In this document: one piece after another, positions 1-15,300 of the stretch | Layout: the number at the start of each line of letters is the position of its first letter | How positions within the stretch are numbered: the stretch's first letter is position 1 | Origin: Whitmania pigra | Lineage: Eukaryota; Annelida; Clitellata; Hirudinida; Haemopidae | DNA length: 64,000 nt | Direction of reading: 5' to 3' | Assembly (NCBI GenBank): GCA_021613335.1 | Contig: JAJTWR010000015.1 | Coordinates: 55,001 to 119,000 of the forward strand | The notes under the pieces: model-generated | The model's database searches: none | What the model was told of the DNA's origin: nothing | The model's input: the letters and a program-made list of their open reading frames with translations, nothing else | Program-made: the position numbers and the translations under genes

Positions 1-682
1 TGCAGTACTAATGCAAAATGATACGTAAAACAAAAACAGATATTAATGACACATTAAATTGTTTGTAAAGTTAAATTTGAATATTGGAATTTATAAGTCT
101 TGATGTGTTTATTATCTAAGTAACATTTAAATTACATTCGCAGAACCAGATTGGGAGCGCCCAGGTAGGCCACGAGGTTAGTGAACCGCTGATATAAAAA
201 ATTCGTCTTAAAAATAATAAAATGTATCTTTATAAAAAAAAATATACATATAATTTGAAGACATTAACCAATAACTGATTTCAAATTTGATTAAATGAAA
301 TGAGTTTGATGTTTTTATGATGCTGTTTTGACGAGGCTATTTTGTCGCCGAGCTATTATGACGGGGTGCCATATAATTTTTAAAGTTAATAATGTAAATC
401 AGATAATCTTTTTAACTTAATAATCTTTTAACGATATTATAATTAACTTAATTTAAATTCTAGAACCAAAGGAGCCATATACACCATACAGTTAGTACTT
501 TAATGATTGTTACAAATGATAAAATGTTACCACTTTTTTCATAACAATAATTTATGTTATTATATTACATTATATTATACATACGTAAAATTTAAATTAA
601 ATTGGTAGATCCAGATGATGAAGAGGAGCCAGGTGCGACATTGAAACAACACATCTGTGTTAATAATAATAATAATAATAAT

Positions 683-756
<74 letters not shown>

Positions 757-3716
757 TAGTAATATTAATAACAGTTATTATACAATAATAATAATAACAC
801 TAATGTAATAGTAATATAACAACAATAACTAATAAATATTACAATTTATCTTTTTTATTTAATTTGAAAAATTTCTATTTGGATTTAATAAGCATTATTA
901 GTTACATTTTGATAAGTGCGTGCTGCCCAATAGTTCAACCAACCCGCGACTTCTCTGGCGCAACCTCAACAACATCTTACACTCTAACATACCCCACAAC
1001 TAATACTACAATAATGTTGTAGTGGAATATTAATTAGGTTTATTATCATATAATTAGTTTTACATAATATTCAGTTTCTTCTGTCGCTACCTCTAGTTGC
1101 GATGTATTAAGTTTAAGATCGCTCTCATGTCACTCTTCTATAGCTCTCCGATCACTCTGACTATTCTCTCATTCTACTCCAATCCATCTCACAGTTAGTT
1201 TCTCATACTTTCTCTAGTTTAGTTATAGCAATAAACGAACATAGTAGTGAAGATACAACATTGGCGACGAGGATGACGAGCGTTGAGGAATCACCACTGA
1301 TGAGGATGATGAAACTCTTCTTTGAGTTGGAGGAGAAAGCTCGTATTGCTCGAGAAGAGCGTGAAGAGAAAGCTTTTATTGCTCGAGAAGAGCTTAAAGA
1401 GAAAATACAGAAAGAGCATGAAGAAAGACTTCGTATTTCTGACGAAAAAAACTTGGGATACTTCAAGGTGGTAAACGTTACGAACAGAAGTCACACCAAA
1501 TTATCGTCAAAGGAATGAAGCCTAAACTTGAGCAAACCAAAATAACAGGCAATGCTGAAAATGCTTACCAGCCAGGAATGCTGTTGAGCGACGTAGCGGT
1601 CGATTCAATAGTTGTGGCTGAGTCAACTTGCAAACCATTTTCATTGGATAGGGAGATAGAAAGTGGGACTAATGAGGCGTTTCCACATAAGGACGATGAA
1701 CCTCGGGACATAAACATAAGAGCTGAATAAGTTTTGGCTAATGCCAACTCTGAAGATGTCATGCGTGAGGCCATGCTTATGTTTCAAGATCTATGCGTTA
1801 TTGACTTGGTCGACGACAGCTCAGAACATTGTATTCGAGACAAAACTTAAAGAGGATGTTCATTCCAAGAAAATAGATTCAGTCACTGATAGGTCAAAAG
1901 TGATAGTCAATGCTAGTTTTATGGAAGGGTTCGGGAATGAGGCCCGACCAGAAGAACATAGCGAAAAAGAAGACACAATCGCGGACACGGCTCATTGGAC
2001 GGAGGATTTCATTGGAACAACTGACTGTCAAGACTCAGAGGACGGAAATCTGCAGATCAACCTAGAGAATTTCAATGGTTTAAAATGTCTTAGTCATTTG
2101 GATCGAGATTGGTCGAATGACGCTTCTATAGAGGATTTTGGAGGCACTCGGAATTTCCCTAGCAAAGAAGATCGAGACCCAGAATCACTGAAGCAATTGT
2201 TCCGAGGAAGAGAGACGGAACAGGATATATCAAGTAACTTGGAAGATTGGAAGAAAAGGGAGAAGTGCTTCCGAATGGAACTTTGAAAAGATAGAGAATT
2301 TCAGAAACATGGCACTGACAAAAGATGAAGCAGCGAGACTAAAGAAGGTCAAAGAAAGAACAGGTAATCGACCTTCACTAAAGAAGAGTAGAGGGTCAGA
2401 TAGAAGGTTGGGTCGAGAAACCATGAGGTCAAGAGAAATCAAGGCAAGACTAATGATTCCAACAGGCTATCAGTTTTCCCTAAAGGAGGAAAAAGGAATG
2501 TATATAAGGTTGGTTCGCGAGATCAAGACACCAAGAAAGGTTAAGGCAAGGTTGCCGCCAAAAGACCTTCAGATTTTCCTGAGGAATAGATAAAAGGTCG
2601 GTCAAAGATAAAGTGAGTAGGAAAGGTCGACATAGAAGACAATCACAAGACTACAGACCTAAGAGGAGAAGTTTCCATAAAGATTTAGATGAACTAAATA
2701 GGTTTGGTAGAAAAAGATGGTATTGGTTGAAGTCTGATAAAAGAGTCGTGATTAAAGAATTGCTGGCAGCAAGTCCAACAATTGAACAACAACAGAGAAT
2801 AAGGTTAAATACTAACCATTGGAAAGTTCTTATAAAGGATAAGACTTACTGGCCTTTTGATAGAGGCAAGACCAACTATAATTTTTTTTTTATATTTAAT
2901 TATATTAGCAATATAAACTTAATTAATATCCAAAAATCTAAGTTTACAACAATATATTAAGTTTCTTCTATCGCTACCTCTAGTTGCGATGTATTAAGTT
3001 TAAGATCGCTCTCCTGTCACTCTTCTATAGTTCTCCGCTCACTCTCACTATTCTCTCACTCTACTCCAATCCATCTCCCAGTTGGTTTCTCATACTTATA
3101 TATAGTTATAGTTTAGTTATAGCAATAAACGAACATAGTAGTAAAGATACAACAAATAAAACGGATTATTACCAAATAATTCAATATATAACAAGGCATC
3201 AAAAACCTTGCAAGCACTATTACTTACCTATGTTGTTAGTACTTTAGGCATTAGTTAGTTATTACACAAATGATGCTTAAGTGACAACCTCGTAAGCCAA
3301 GATTTTAGCTTAAAGTGTTTCTTAATCAATTCAAGTGTTTCAAATTTTCACAGACGGAGACGACGAGGGACCTAAGAGACCAAAACCTGGTTAGCGTCAA
3401 ATGACCATATTAATAATAATAATAATAATAGTAACAATTATAATAGTAATAATAACACTAATGTAATAATATTATAACAACAATAATTAATAAATATTAC
3501 AATTAATATTTTATTTATTTTGCAAATTGTTATTTGGATTTAATAAGCATTATTGTTACATTTTCACAACCTGAAGTTCGTGCTGTCCAATAGTTCAACC
3601 AACCGGCGACTTCTCTGGAAATAATAATAATAATAATAAAATAATAATAATAATACTAATAAGAATAATTAATAATAATAATAATGAATATAATAATAAT
3701 AATAATAAGAATAATA

Positions 3717-3747
<31 letters not shown>

Positions 3748-3795
3748 CATAATAATAATAATAATAATAATAATATAATCATAATATAATAATAA

Positions 3796-3861
<66 letters not shown>

Positions 3862-3898
3862 AATACTAATAATAATATAATAATAATAATAATAATAA

Positions 3899-3946
<48 letters not shown>

Positions 3947-4045
3947 GAATAAGAATAAGAATAATAATAAAATCATAATAATAGAATAAGAATAATAATA
4001 ATAATAATAAATAATAATACGAAGAATAATTAATAATAAGAATTA

Positions 4046-4081
<36 letters not shown>

Positions 4082-5993
4082 GAATAATAATAATAATTAA
4101 TAAGAATAAGAAGAATAATAAGAATAATAATTCATAATAATAATTAATAATCAATAAGAATAATATCATAATAAATATAATAATCATAATAATAATAATA
4201 ATAAGACTAATAATAATAAGAAGAATAAGAATAATAATAATAATAATAAGAATCAGAATAATAAGAATTCATCCTCATAATAATAAGAATAATAATAAGA
4301 ATCATAATAATAATAAGAATAATAAGAATAATAATAAGAATACTAATAATAATAATAATAAGAATACTAATAATAAGAAGATAATTAAATAAGAATAAGA
4401 ATAAACTAATACTAATAAGAAGACTTATACGAATCATCCTAGATAATAATAATAATAATAATAAGATAATACTAATAATAATTTAAATAATAATAATCAT
4501 AATTAATACGAAGAATAATCCTAAGACTAAGAATAGAATAATAAATAATAATAAGAATACTACTAAGACTAATAATAATAAGAATAAGAATAATAATAAT
4601 AAGAATAGAAGAATAATAATATAATACTAATAATAATAGAATAATAAGAAAATAATAATAATAATAATCATAAATAATACTAATAATAATAATAATAATA
4701 ATAATCATAATAATAATAATAATAATCTAATAATAATAATACTAATAATAATAAAATAATAATAATAATAATAATATAATAATACTAATAATATAATAAT
4801 AATAATAATAATAATAAACTAATAATAATAATAATAATAATTAATAATAATAATAATATAATAATAATAATATAATAATAATAATAATAATCATAATAAC
4901 TAATACATAATAATAATAATATAATAATAATAATAATTATCCTCAGCAACCTCAACAACATCTTACACTCCACACACACCCCACAAACTGCTACTACATA
5001 AAAGCGGATTATTACCAAAATAATATGATAATAACATGGCGTCCTAAACCTTGCAAGCACTTATACTTACTGATGATGCTAAGGCTTTAGGCATTAGTTA
5101 GTTGTTACACAGATGATGTGTCACATTTATTGCGAGTGACAATCTCATAAGCGTAGGTTTTAGCTTAAAGTGTTTCTTAGTCAATACAAGTGTTTCAAAT
5201 TTTTGCAGACTGGGACGACGGGAGACCTAGGGGACCCTGGCCTGGTAAGCCTCAAATAACCACTCAAGTTATAATTATAAAAATAACAACTAATAACAGT
5301 AATGTAATAATATACAACAATAACGAATAAATATTACAGTTAATCTTATTTACTTAGTTTTAAAGTTGCTACTTGGATTAAATAAGCGTAATTAGTTGTA
5401 TTTTGATAACCTGAAGTGCGTGCTGTCCAATAGTTCAACCAATTGCGACTCCTCTGGCGCAACCTCAACAACATCTTACACTCAAACACACCCTACAACT
5501 GCTATTACATAAAAATGGATTATTATAAAATAATACAATATATAACAAGGCGTCTTAAACCTAGCAAGCACTATTAATTATTGATGCTGCTAGTACTTTA
5601 GGCATTAGTTATTACACAGATTATGTGTCACATTGATTGCGGGTGACAATCTCATAAGCCATTATTTCAGCTTAAAGTGCTTCTAAATCAATTAATGCTA
5701 GTAGTAACTTACCAAAATAATTTAAATCAGATAATCTTTTTATCTTAATAATCTTTTAACGATATTATAATTAACTTAATTAAAATTCTAGAACCAAAGG
5801 AGCCATATACACCATACAGTTAGTACTTTAATGATTGTTACAAATGATAAAATGTTACACTTTTTACATAACAATAATATTATGTTATTATATTACATTA
5901 TATTATACATACGTAACATTTAAATTAAATTTGTAGATCCAGATGATGAAGAGGAGCCAGGTGCGACATTGAAACAACACATCTGTGTTAATA

Positions 5994-6060
<67 letters not shown>

Positions 6061-6091
6061 TAATAATAATAATAATAATAATAATATTAAT

Positions 6092-6149
<58 letters not shown>

Positions 6150-7772
6150 GTAATAGTAATAGTAATAGTAATAGTAATAGTAATAGTAATAATAAAAATA
6201 ATAATAAAAATAATAATAATAGTAATAGTAATAGTAACTTAATAGTAATAGTAATAGTCATAGTAATAATAATAGTAATAAGTAGTAGTAATAGTAATAG
6301 TAATAGTAATGTATAGTAATAATAATAGTAATCGTAATAGTAATAGTAATAGTAATAGTAATAGTCATAGTAATAGTCATAATAATACTAATAATACTAA
6401 TAATCATACTAATAATAATAATAATTATCCTCAGCAACCAACAACATCTTACACTCAAACACACCCCACAACTGCTACTACATAAAAACGGATTATTACC
6501 AAATAATATGATATATAACATGGCGTCCTAAACCTTGCAAGCACTTATACTTACTGATGATTCTAAGGCTTTAGGCATTAGTTAGTTGTTACACAGATGA
6601 TGTGTCACATTTATTGCGAGTGACAATCTCATAAGCGTTGGTTTTAGCTTAAAGTGTTTCTTAATCAATACAAGTGTTTCAAATTTTGGCAGACTGGTAC
6701 GACGGGAGACGTAGGAGACCCTGGCCTGGTAAGCCTCAAATAACCACTCAAGTTATAATTATAAAAATAACAATAATAACAGTAATGTAATAATATTACA
6801 ACAATAACGAATAAATATTACAGTTAATCTTTATTTACTTAAGTTTTAAAGTTGCTACTTGGATTAAATAAGCGTAATTAGTTGTATTTTGATAACCTGA
6901 AGTGCGTGCTGTCCAATAGTTCAACCAATTGCGACTCCTCTGGCGCAACCTCAACAACATCTTACACTCAAACACACCCTACAACTGCTATTACATAAAA
7001 ATGGATTATTATAAAATAATACAATATATAACAAGGCGTCTTAAACCTAGCAAGCACTATTAATTATTGATGCTGCTAGTACTTTAGGCATTAGTTAGTT
7101 ATTACACAGATGATGTGTCACATTTCTAGCAAGTGACAATCTCATAAGCCAAGATTTATGATTAAGATGCTTCTAAATCAATTCAAGTATTTCAAATTTT
7201 CACAGACTGGGACGACGAGGGACCTAAGAGACCCAAACCTGGTTAGCGTCAAATGACCGTAATAATAATAATAATAATATCAATAACAATAGTAATAATA
7301 ACACTAATGTAATAATATTATAACAACAATAACTAATAAATATTACAGTTAATCTTTTTTTACTTAATTTGCAAAGTTGCTATTTGGATTAAATAAGCAT
7401 TATTAGTTATATTTTGATAACCTGAAGTGCGTGATATCCAATAGTTCAACCAACCCGCGACTCCTCTGGCACAACCTCAACAACATCTTACACTCTAACA
7501 CACTCCACAACTGTTATTACATAACAATGGATTATTATAAAATAATATAATATCCAACAAGGCGTCTTAAACCTTGCAAGCACTATTACTTACTGAGGTT
7601 GTTAGTACTTTAGGCATTAGTTAGTTATTACACAAATAATACAAGTGACAACCTCATAAGCCAAGATTTGAGCTTAAAGTGCTTCTAAATCAATTCAAGT
7701 GTTTCAAATTTTCACAGACTGGGAAGACGAGAGACCTAGGAGACCCTGGCCTAGTAAGCGTCAAATTACTAT

Positions 7773-7828
<56 letters not shown>

Positions 7829-8675
7829 TAATAATAGTTATAATAACACTATAACGTAATAATATCAATACAACAATAACTAATAAATATTAGTTAAACT
7901 TTTTTATTTAATTTGCAAAATTGCTATTTGGATTAATTATTCAGCTTCAGTTCAAACTACTTTCTTAAGGAGCATTTCATTGAAGTTCCAACCAAATTGC
8001 ATTTCATCATATTTCATTAGGCGTGCAAGTTGGCACAGAGGGTAGCGTGTCTGCGAACGACTGTAAAAGCAGCAGTCGTTAAGAGTCGTGTTCGCCCCTT
8101 GGACGCGGTGATGCATAAATGATTGAGCGTCCCAGAGGCTTACGCTTATGGCGCTATACAAATAATTTTATCATTATCATTATCATCTGCAGAACCAGAC
8201 GACGAAGGATACGACAGCAGTTAGTGCAATTATAAATATTTTATCAATTAATCGATTCCTTTAGACAAAAATTATGCTTCTTTACCTAATTTTTCAGAAT
8301 TATATGGATTTATAATAATCTAATATAAAATATAGAATTATATATAATATTTAATTTATGTAATATATATATATATAGATTTTTTAATATTTATACTAAT
8401 TTGCAGAATAAAACGGATTATTATCAAATAATATAATATATAACAAGGCACCTTAAACTTTACAAGCAATATTACTTACTGTTGTTGCTAGTACTTGAGG
8501 CATTAGTTAGTTATTACACAAATGATGCGCAAGTGACAACCTCGTAAGCCAAGGTTTTAGCTTAAAGGTTTTAGCTTCTTAATCAATTCAAGTCATTCAA
8601 ATTTTCACAGACTGGGACGACGGGAAATCTAGAGGAGTCTGGCCTGGTTAGTGTCAAACAATTATAATAATAATA

Positions 8676-8706
<31 letters not shown>

Positions 8707-11700
8707 TTAATAATCAGGTCGGTTTATACCAACTGAATATGAGACAGGCGTCCTGTTCATACCTCCACCTAATCGACGTGAGTACAAAATAAAATTAATT
8801 GCGATATTAATATTTACCAAATAAAACTAATAATTTATTAATAAACATAATAAATATTTAATATAACTAATTCGTTAATATAATTAAATGATTATCATAA
8901 ATAAGTTATTCGCCATCTAAGGCGTTAAGAATAATTTCTGATTTGCTTAAACGAAAAAGACTTATGACAAAATTTAAATTCTATTTAACATTGAATATTA
9001 CATTCACAAGTTCATTTTTTTAAACAGCTTGGAAAATTAAAAATGGAGGTGAGCATTAATGATAACTGTAATAATAAATAACAGGTATTAATAATATTAT
9101 TTTAGCAGTTTATTATTAAATGAGTTAATAAAATCTCTAAAAATTCCCTAATATTTAGTTGATTTATTATAAATACAAAGTTCTAAAATTTGAATGTGTC
9201 ACAAAATAAAAAAAAGTGTGATCTAGAAATACAAAAATGCTATTTCGTTTAATAAATCATTAATTTTTAATTAACCTATGATATTCAACTTCTTTTTCAA
9301 GAATGGTACATCCCCACTCCAGAAAAAAACTGTAAGTATTATTGCTTTATCAAGCAAGATTAAAGCTGATAAGATTTGCTTATTTTTTCAAACTGAAATT
9401 TTAATATTAAATTATTAATCAACGAAACAATAAAGTATTAAATACAAACTAAAATTTAAAGCACTTGCGCTATTTATGCATTACTTATTATGTAATTTTT
9501 ACAGATCACTTAAGACGTCCAGGTGATCGTACCAAAATTGGAATCTATTATTTACCGATCCCTGAAGCTGCTTTGGATGGTTACAGTACAACGTGTTCCA
9601 AAACATGCTACAACTGTAATGACCCGTCAGGATATGGATGGTGGATTTACAAATTTCCAAGCCCTGAAGTAGTCTCCGAGGTTCACCTACTTGCCTGCGG
9701 AGACGGTTGGTAATTTTTATTTATAGAAGCTAATTTATTATTAAATTAACGTTTTTAAGGGTTTTTAAATTCATTTATTTCGAATTGACGAGCCAAGAAA
9801 CCAAAAACAAAACTACAAAAATTATTAAATAACGATTCTAGAAAAACAGAATTATAATGCAGAAAATTAAAAAAATAAATAAATAAACCAAATTCAGGTT
9901 CCGAATGTCTTAGAGATATTGTGGTTGGTGTCAGCAATCAAAAAACACCGCGAGCAAAAGACTTGAAAGTTTGTGCTCAGAACGACAGATGTGTTCAAGA
10001 AGGAAGAAAGCCCAAATGGCTGAGGCTGAAATGCCGCAGTCCTGTCAGGGGAAATTATTTGGTAATAATTAGGAAAAAGAAAGGAACCGATCCACTTGCA
10101 ATAGCCGAAATCAAAGTAAAAGAAATAAAAGATTTCATCAACATGTTTCCAGAAGGTAATAATATTTAATATTACAATTAATAATGTTCATAACTTAAAT
10201 TGAATATTTACACGTAATAATAACATTTATGACTTAAAATTAAACTTCTTTTATAAAATAAAATATTTTTTGTTATTAATTACTTTTTTTATAAAATAAA
10301 ATATACTGTAGAAACGATGAAAGACGATCAATGATTAATGATAATTGTACAGTGAACCAAAATATAATTTCGTTGACACTTTCTTGATTAATTAAAATCT
10401 ATTGCAGAAGAACGACCCGCGAAGAGGCCAAAAACCACCTCCTACGGTTACTATGAAGTTTAATTTGTTGGATTTTAATTTTTTCAATATGATTATTAAA
10501 TGCACAATAAATAAATACATAAATTGCTTTCAAAATTAAAATCAAATAATTACCGCATAAAGAATATCCAGAAGAGGAAGGCCATCTGTTTAAACTTCCA
10601 CCAAATCCCCGTTCGTATCATAAAAACTTATTCAAACTTATCAAAGCAAATGAATTTCGTTAATCCGTTTCTACTCGCTTTGTAAAGAAATATTAATCTA
10701 TTGAGTTATTTTTATTTAATAATTAATCTAAATTTTACATTTTAATAATATTTAATAATATTTAATAAAATCATTTATAACAGCATGGCAGCTTGACGAA
10801 AATGGACGTGAGTTTGAATCATAATGCCAAAAAGTTTTCATTAATTGAAGCATAAAGTTCTAGAATACAATACTTAATTATAATTACAAGTAGCTACAAT
10901 TTTTAAACATTAGAAAAATTAATGTAATTATAATTAGAAAGAATTTATTAAAACTGATTACACTCAACAAACTCAGACATGCAAAAAAATTTTTAAGGTT
11001 GGTACATCCCAACCCCAGAGACAAATTGTGAGTATTAACAATTATCTATTACTATAATTAAATCAAATAAATTTTAATTAATTTATTTATCATGTAAATA
11101 TTTAATGTAGACATTGCATTATACGTTATTGCATTACATGCAATAAATGCCTAGTTAGATTTTATTATTTTAACTATTCAATATTTATTTAGTAAATCAG
11201 CTTAAATCATAATACAGAAATAGTTAACATTTCTAGAAACATTTATTACAATACCGTTGAATAGAAATAGTTGTTAAACATAAATATTTCAAATTAAAAT
11301 GTAACTTAGATCTAACAATGATCTAACTTGGTAGTATATTGCATGGGATAACATAGCGTTATTTTAATAATACTCTAAATGCCTTTTAAAGAAGCCACAT
11401 ATCTTCATCGCAAAACTATTTTAATGCATTAATAAATGTCAATAAAATTAAAATACAGATTATCTGAATCCTCCAAAATATGGAAACAAAGTTGGAATTT
11501 ACCATGTACCAACTCCTATAGCTGCTTTGGACGGTTACACTAAAACTTGTTCCCTGACAAGGGACAAAAATGGCTTTGGATTATGGCGCTATAGATTTTC
11601 AACCACCCAAACCATCGCAGCGGTTCACATACTTGCTTGCAGAGACGGTTGGTATTTATGAAATTTGAGGCCAACTCGATGCAATTTCTGGAAATCGGGA

Positions 11701-12246
11701 TTTTTGCAGTATTATTCTGTTTTGTTTTAATTTATTCCAGGCATCGAATGCCTCGATGACATCGTGGTTGGTGTCAGCGATCGCAAAGAACCGCATGAGG
11801 ATGAGTTTACAGTATGCGCTACAAATAAAAAATGTGTTCTCGACGGGAGAGTGCCCAGATGGCTGCAATTGCGATGCAGAACTCCTGTCGAAGGAAAATA
11901 TTTGATAATCTTTAGGAATAGGAGACCTTCTCCTGCACTTGCTATTGCCGAAATCAGAGTTAAAGACGATCAAAATATTTTGATCGAAATGACGCCTGAA
12001 GGTATTTATATATATATATAATATAATGTGAAATTAACTGTAAAATAATTGTTTTGATATTTCACTTTTCATTTAAAACCTATTCAGAACACGAAGATGA
12101 TGACGAATTTTCGAAAACCTCAGAACCTCGTAATAATAAGTTATAATTCATCTGTGAAACAATGTCTCTGCTCAATATAATGCAAAAAAAAATGATTTGC
12201 AATGCACAATTTGTTAAAAATTACGTTATTATTGTTATTATCATTA

Positions 12247-12278
<32 letters not shown>

Positions 12279-12311
12279 TTATTTTTTATTATTATTATTA
12301 TTATTATTTTA

Positions 12312-12349
<38 letters not shown>

Positions 12350-12354
12350 TATTA

Positions 12355-12388
<34 letters not shown>

Positions 12389-15300
12389 TTATTTTTTATT
12401 ATTATTATTATTATTACTATTATTATTATTATTTTATTATTATTTTATTTTTTATTATTATTATTATTATTGTTTAATTAGTAATTAAATAAATAATATT
12501 AAAATCGATGTTTCTATCGTTGTTTTTTTTTCAGTTTTTCCAGAAAGTCCTGATTCCTTCAAACCTAATTTTAGTTAGTTCGAAATGATGTAACTGGTCA
12601 ATGTATTTGATGTAGCTTTTTAAACTCCTAAAAACGTATTGGTGAAATTTGTTATATATATCATAAAAGTATTTAAACTCATATATTTATAATAAATGTA
12701 TTTAAAGTCATATATTTAAGATAAATGTATTTAAGGTCATGCATTTATGATAGATGATTGTTAGAATTATGTTTTAAATTATAATTTATTTGAAAAACTA
12801 TTTAAATTCAAATTTAAATTATAACAATATATATATACATATATAGTTTACACTGAAGAGGAAGGCAACCTGTTTGAATATCCACCAAATCCTCGTTAGT
12901 AAAATTAACTAGAAAATAATTTTTTAAAATCACTGTTTAATTGAAAACAATTGATTTTCATATGTTGTTATATTTTTTTATGATTTGAAAACCAAGTTGA
13001 CAATACAGTCTTTTTTTTTTATTAAAAATTTAAAAAAACATATGATATCCTCTAAAACAGCATGGACAGTCGATGAAAATGGAAGTAAGTGTCCATCGTA
13101 ATGTTTTATAATTTTTCGTAATAAAAAGTTCTTGAGTAAAAGGTAATAACAATACAAAGAATTAATAAAATTAATAAATAATAATACATTAATATAAATT
13201 AAGTAATGTTGCAGCCTCAAAATTTATACAGTTAATTTTTTTTTTTTTAAGTTTGGCGTATTAAGACACCAGAAAAAAATTGCAAGTTACACTGACGTTT
13301 TTTGAAAATATTTATTATACAAAAATTACAAGACTTAACCTAAACATTAACTTTATATAAAAATATAATAATATCTTGAAAATGAGCATCGAACTCTCCA
13401 TAACTAATGTAGAAATGATTATCGTACCAATTTAAGCGGTTACGAAGTGATATGAAGAAATGTGCATCCTGTCACAAGATCAATGCTTTTTTCACAGACA
13501 ATCTGAGACCTCCAAGAGATAGGAAACGCTTTGGACTTTACCATGTACCGATTCCTGTAGCTGCATTGGATGGTTACACTAAAACCTGTTCATTGACATG
13601 CTATGATTGCGAAAATGATGAAGAATCCGGATTTGGATTGTGGATTTACAGATTTCCATCATCACAAACCGTCACAGAGGTTCACATACTTGCCTGCAGA
13701 GACGGTAAGTATTTATTTGTGTCAAAGTCGAAATTCTAGAAAACGCGATCTCTTTATATAATTCTGTTTTTTTTTTATTTTAAATAATATTAGGTAAAGA
13801 ATGTCTTGATGACATTTTGGTTGGTGTCACTGATAAAAAAAACCCAAATGAGGAAGAGTTCAATGTTTGCGCCGAAAACAAAAACTGTGTTATCGATGGA
13901 AAAGTGCCCAGGTGGCTGAAATTGCAATGCAGAACTCCTGTCACAGGAAAATATTTAATGATCATTAGGGACAATAAACCGTCCAACCCCCTATCAATAG
14001 CTGAAATTAGGGTGAAAGACGAGCAAAATACTTTGATCGATATGAAACCTGGAGGTATCGATATTTTCTAAGTTGAACCATTGAGCCACAATTATAATTG
14101 AGATGTCGTTCATTCGATTACATCATTACAGAACCAGATCATCAACAAATAGAACCAGTAACACCACCGTCGCCACCTGCCAAACATTGTAAGACTTTTT
14201 TGTTGTTGAAGGATTAACAAATGTACGAAATGGTTTGTTCACGTTAATTTAATGACATCTGTTTTCCCGCTATTTTAAAATTCCAATTGAGCAATGAAAT
14301 TCATGCTAACCCATTGATTAATGCATTAACCTATGATTAATTCATGCTAACCCATTGATTAATGAATTAACCTATGATTAATTCATGCTAACCCATTGAT
14401 TAATGAATTAACCTATGATTAATTCATGCTAACCTATTGATTAATGAATTAACCTATGATTAATTCATGCTAGCCCATTGATTAATGTATTAACCCATGA
14501 TTAATTCATAATCCTATGAAGGGGATGAACCTGAACCTGAACCTGAACCGCCTAAGCCCAAAGTGCCTGGTTAGGACAAAATTTATGTTGCTAAAGAAAA
14601 TATTTAATCAACTTAAGTTTTTTACTTCTAATACGAAATAACACATGAATAGTTGTATGTAATTTATTACATCTGATTGTAAACATCATGGCATCTTTAC
14701 AGTATGCAATTTATTACATCTGATTGTAAACATCATGGCATCTTTACAGTAACTCCATTAACACCAACCGGTCCAATCCCTGGTTTTGGTTAGTTTGAAC
14801 TGATGTAATAGTACTTCGAAATGGTTTGATATTTACACTGAATTCAATGTCGATGAAGTCAGGACTATCATAGCCACATCATGTTACTTAAACTTAATTC
14901 ACTTAATGCTGTATTTAATATCCTTTCTTGTATCAATGATAATTATTTCATAAGTGATGACATTATTTGAAGAAATAATGCTAACATCAAATTATAACCA
15001 TTTAATAAAGTTTACACGGAGGAGGAAGGTCACTTCCTTGAATTTCCACCAAATCCACGTTAGTGTCAGTTCATGATAACTATCATCTGATAACACTTTA
15101 TCGAATCGTTTTTTATTTTTTTGTTAAAAAAGAGAATGACTTACTGTTGTATAATTTTTGTTTAAATAATGTTTTCATATATTTTTTAAAACAGCATGGA
15201 GAGTTGATCCTCAAGGCGGTGAGAGAGTTACAATGTTAATGATTATTAGATTATAAAGTATATAATTCGAGAATACAATTTCAAACTAATATTTACATTA

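Larger units (their letters stand above)
1015..3154 (+). mobile_element. Non-autonomous LTR retrotransposon with 5-bp target-site duplication
   Basis: Two direct repeats of about 245 bp (LTRs) flank a 1.65-kb interior. The left LTR starts TGTTGTAG and both end GATACAACA. Flanking AATAA occurs on each side (1010-1014 and 3155-3159), a 5-bp target-site duplication. The uninterrupted sequence is seen in neighbouring copies of the host repeat unit. TTGGCGACGAGG directly follows the left LTR and fits a tRNA primer-binding site beginning TGG. AATAAA lies inside the LTR (about 1230). No protease, reverse transcriptase, RNase H or integrase motif is visible, so movement would need enzymes in trans. 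Confidence 0.88.
903..8700 (+). repeat. Tandemly amplified linker-exon block (about five to six units)
   Basis: A shared sequence containing the core gtgctgtccaatagttcaac starts near 917, 3571, 5418, 6904 and 7428. It is followed by a common caacaacatcttacactc segment, an aacggattattaccaaata segment, an aaggc segment, a 'tgacaacctcataagcc' segment and a 36-nt linker exon. Units are about 0.5 to 1.8 kb, and their length differs mainly through inserted (AAT)n tracts and the LTR element. The 380-960 stretch is also repeated at about 5710-6000. This looks like unequal crossover within the gene. Confidence 0.85.

Noticed and set aside
3747..5060. Several minus-strand frames rich in Ile, Leu and Tyr
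   Set aside because: They are translations of the AAT microsatellite. Composition follows the repeat and there is no start or splice context.
12162..12488. Plus-strand Leu/Ile/Tyr-rich frames that could look like membrane proteins
   Set aside because: Pure (TTA)n repeat inside an intron of the giant gene.
14300..14508. Regular repeats that might suggest a CRISPR array
   Set aside because: Direct tandem repeats with no unique spacers, in a eukaryotic intron. It is a minisatellite.
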